A DNA stretch of 64,000 nt from Setophaga petechia (taxonomy: Eukaryota > Chordata > Aves > Passeriformes > Parulidae), in NCBI GenBank assembly GCA_024362935.1, contig JANCRA010000004.1:26713121-26777120 (forward strand), in the 5' to 3' direction. Position numbers and translations under genes: made by a program. Below are positions 61,638 to 64,000 of the stretch, in pieces (the stretch's first letter is position 1; every line of letters begins with the position of its first letter). The notes beneath the pieces are model-generated. The model was not told where the DNA came from. It did not search any database and saw only the letters and a program-made list of their open reading frames with translations.

Positions 61638-64000
61638 ATATTTCTCCTTGGAAAAAATCCTTCCCCTCTGCAGCTTTCAGCTCTCTGCTCTCTGCTAGCT
61701 TTGGGCATGACTGAAAGATTTCTCTCCAGACAAATGGCATTTCCTGATTTTGCCATGGCTGGAGTGATCAACAGGCCTGAGTGAATTGAGATTTCCTTAG
61801 ACTTCAGTGTGGGGCTTATCCTGGCTCTGCAGTAGCAATGAATCTGCTTCTGCAAAATGCAATTCCCTTGAGTTTGTGGAAAAAGCTGATGGCAGTCAAT
61901 GTCTTGTTGGGCTGTTCTTCTGAGAATTGAAATTTAGGGACTTGAATACATCAGCCTTAACAAAAAGGGAGGAAGAGGGGAAAGTAATGGTGGGGACAGT
62001 GGCCCAAAATTTCCACTAGTGATTTTTTGGATAATCAAGAGAGAAGTTTAAAAATTACGAGCATGCAGCCTGTAAACTTTCAGAGAGATTTGCATATTTT
62101 TTTTTTCAGACCTGTCCTATGAAATGACAGTTTCAGGAAGCACACACTTGATATGCAGCCTAAAAAAACTAACCCAAAAATCCCCCCCAAAACTGACACC
62201 CTTGCAGTTCTTTTGAGCTACAAATGCATTTAAAATGGAATTTTTGTATTGCTATTATCTTTGAAGAAATTCTAAGTTCTTTAGACACAAGGGAACCTGA
62301 AAAAAGAACAAAAATGTAAATAATGAGACCCAGTCCCTCCTTCTGCCTTTTCTGTTTGGGTTTGAAATTGCAATACCATATTCCCCTTTGTATTTATTCA
62401 GAGGAAGTGATTTTTTTTTTCTTCAAACCCTGAGAACACTGGACTAGTATATTAGTAAAATTTTCAATTTCAGTTCTGGAAGAGATGAAAAGGGGAAACT
62501 TCTATGTTTTACCATATTTTTATTTCATTCCTTAGAATGACCTTCAAAGCCACATTCTGTAGAACAGGTTACTATGTACATGTACAGTGAAAGACTTTAA
62601 ATATCTGAAAAGCAGAAAAAAAAAATTTCAACACGACAATTAAAAAAAAAGTGAAAATATTTATTTTTTTGGGAAAGTAATATTTTTCTGTACAAACTGT
62701 AAGAATAGCCTATGTCAATCAACCAATGTATTGCTTTTTCCTTTCATTCCCCCCCTACCATGTTTTACTTCCATCTCTTTTGTCCTAAAATGAAATAATG
62801 TCTTCTTTTTCTCCCCATTAATTTTATTTCAAAAATTTTTTAATGCTAAAACTAAATTCTGGGTAATTTTTCAGTCACTTTTATGACCCATGATAAATAA
62901 ACAAGGCTATATGCTAAGTTTAAATACGATAATAGGCAGACCATTTCATGCAGTTGTTACCAAAACCATGAACAGTCTGGGAATGTAGAAGTTTAGTTTC
63001 TCAGCAACCTACTGCAATACAGAAATAACCCTGTGCTCATCAGGGAAATATTATTGGGCAATTGGATTGTGGGCCATTAGTCTGTAAAATAAGCAAACCA
63101 TTAATCATTAATTTCCACTGCTCCAGTGCTGAATCAGCTGAAAGGTTCAAACTAGCAGTCCAGCATGGAAATATTTTAAAATTATTTACCAGGCTTGAGG
63201 CCTTTAGTTACTGCTGCTGCAAAGCACCAGCTGTTGGATAGGGGTCCAGACAACTTTCTATAGACAAATGTCTCTAATAATATGTGTGTATGCATAAAAA
63301 AAGATGACAGATTCAGCCAGGCGAGACAATGATGTTAGAGAGTATGTCCCAAAGTCTCCTGGCTGTAGTGAGAGCGTCTGCACTGTTATTTTCTCATATT
63401 TCTTCTCTTACAGCAAAGCGAGCCTGCACAAGGGCCAACTTATCACTTGTGTTCTTTTGCTCAACACTCACAGGGCAAAGAACTTAGATGATTGCAGGGA
63501 AATGTCATATCAATGCAGGACCTAGGGAGAAAGGAAAGAAGAAGGAAAATTGAATTTTAGGGAAATTCCAATGAGTAAAGAAGGCAGCTGAATGTTTCTC
63601 TGGAGTATAGAAAGCAAACAGAGTATCCACAGTCCCATCCACAGGACAAGAGGGAATCCAGCAGCCCCTGGTACACCTCGCAGGCTCAAGCACCATCTAA
63701 GAGACTGTTCTTGACCTAGAAACCTCTGTCTGATGCTCATCAAAATGCATGTCCCCATATAAAAAATCCACAGTGTGTGCAATGGGCTTGAATCCCTTTG
63801 TGGTAACTTGATTTTTCTGTATAGAAAAGAATCATTATGGTTTAACCAAAAAAAGCTATGAATTTATGAGCACATTTTTCTGTGATTGAATCTATAGATC
63901 ATCAATAATCAACAAAGAACAAGCTTTACATGACCATCGGGAAAAACAAAATTCTTCTCATTCCTAGTAGGTCCTGAGGGACTCCTGCAGAATTCAGTGT
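61638..64000. other. Non-coding stretch, nothing recognised
   Basis: AT-rich with short A and T runs (for example 62641-62649). No exon, transposon end or tandem repeat of note. Frames at 63304-63782 on both strands have no domains. Confidence 0.5.

Noticed and set aside
1..64000. A hidden novel system such as a defence island, gene cluster or array
   Set aside because: No gene clusters, phased repeats with unique spacers or operon-like spacing exist; the sequence behaves as vertebrate intronic or intergenic DNA throughout.

Overview
The window reads as non-coding nuclear DNA from a bird, most likely a passerine (songbird-type) genome. The bird call rests on at least six CR1 LINE fragments with the typical 3' end built on ATTCTATGA-type octamers. 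The passerine call rests on one SINE at 27.42-27.56 kb, made of a tRNA-Ile-like head joined to a CR1-like tail; that is the architecture described as TguSINE1 in zebra finch and other passerines. The DNA is AT-rich and CpG-poor. No open reading frame exceeds 155 codons, and no chain of exons can be assembled. I see no operons, ribosome sites, CRISPR arrays or prokaryotic genes.

Layout. 0-2.7 kb: unremarkable, with one weak hAT-like terminus near 1.47 kb. 2.74-2.97 kb: a short CpG-rich block followed by an ATG in good Kozak context, a signal-peptide-like stretch and a splice-donor-like GT; this is the only candidate gene start in the window. 3.3-4.7 kb: a 32-base purine-pyrimidine alternating tract, then a second CpG-retaining block (4.39-4.68 kb) holding two CTCF-like motifs in inverted orientation. 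6.2-6.4 kb: a G/T-only tract. 6.4-18.8 kb: mostly featureless, with a GATA microsatellite at 9.1 kb, small direct duplications, and an AT-rich homeodomain-site-like block at 17.65-17.8 kb. 18.8-19.35 kb: a CpG-rich segment best read as a minus-strand retroviral solo LTR. 26.2-27.6 kb: an AT-rich tandem repeat, a minus-strand CR1, a TA palindrome and the SINE. 33.3 kb: a plus-strand CR1 3' end. 38.15-38.34 kb: a 190-bp non-autonomous hAT-like DNA transposon with terminal inverted repeats and a degraded 8-bp target duplication. 42.4 and 49.2 kb: long A and T tracts. 44.8-45.3 kb: the longest open frame, unexplained. 50.8 and 54.6 kb: CR1 fragments. 59.7-61.64 kb: about 1.7 kb of CR1 carrying recognisable but broken reverse transcriptase (ORF2) sequence, followed directly by a second CR1 3' end. 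61.64-64 kb: nothing recognised.

There is no functional gene set to integrate. The repeat content is a layered record of CR1 activity, a SINE parasitic on CR1, an LTR insertion and an old cut-and-paste element. The window is probably a long intron or intergenic desert near a gene whose first coding exon may lie at 2.9 kb. I found no convincing undescribed biological system; the most useful leads are the candidate first exon, the paired CTCF-like motifs and the unexplained 45-kb reading frame.
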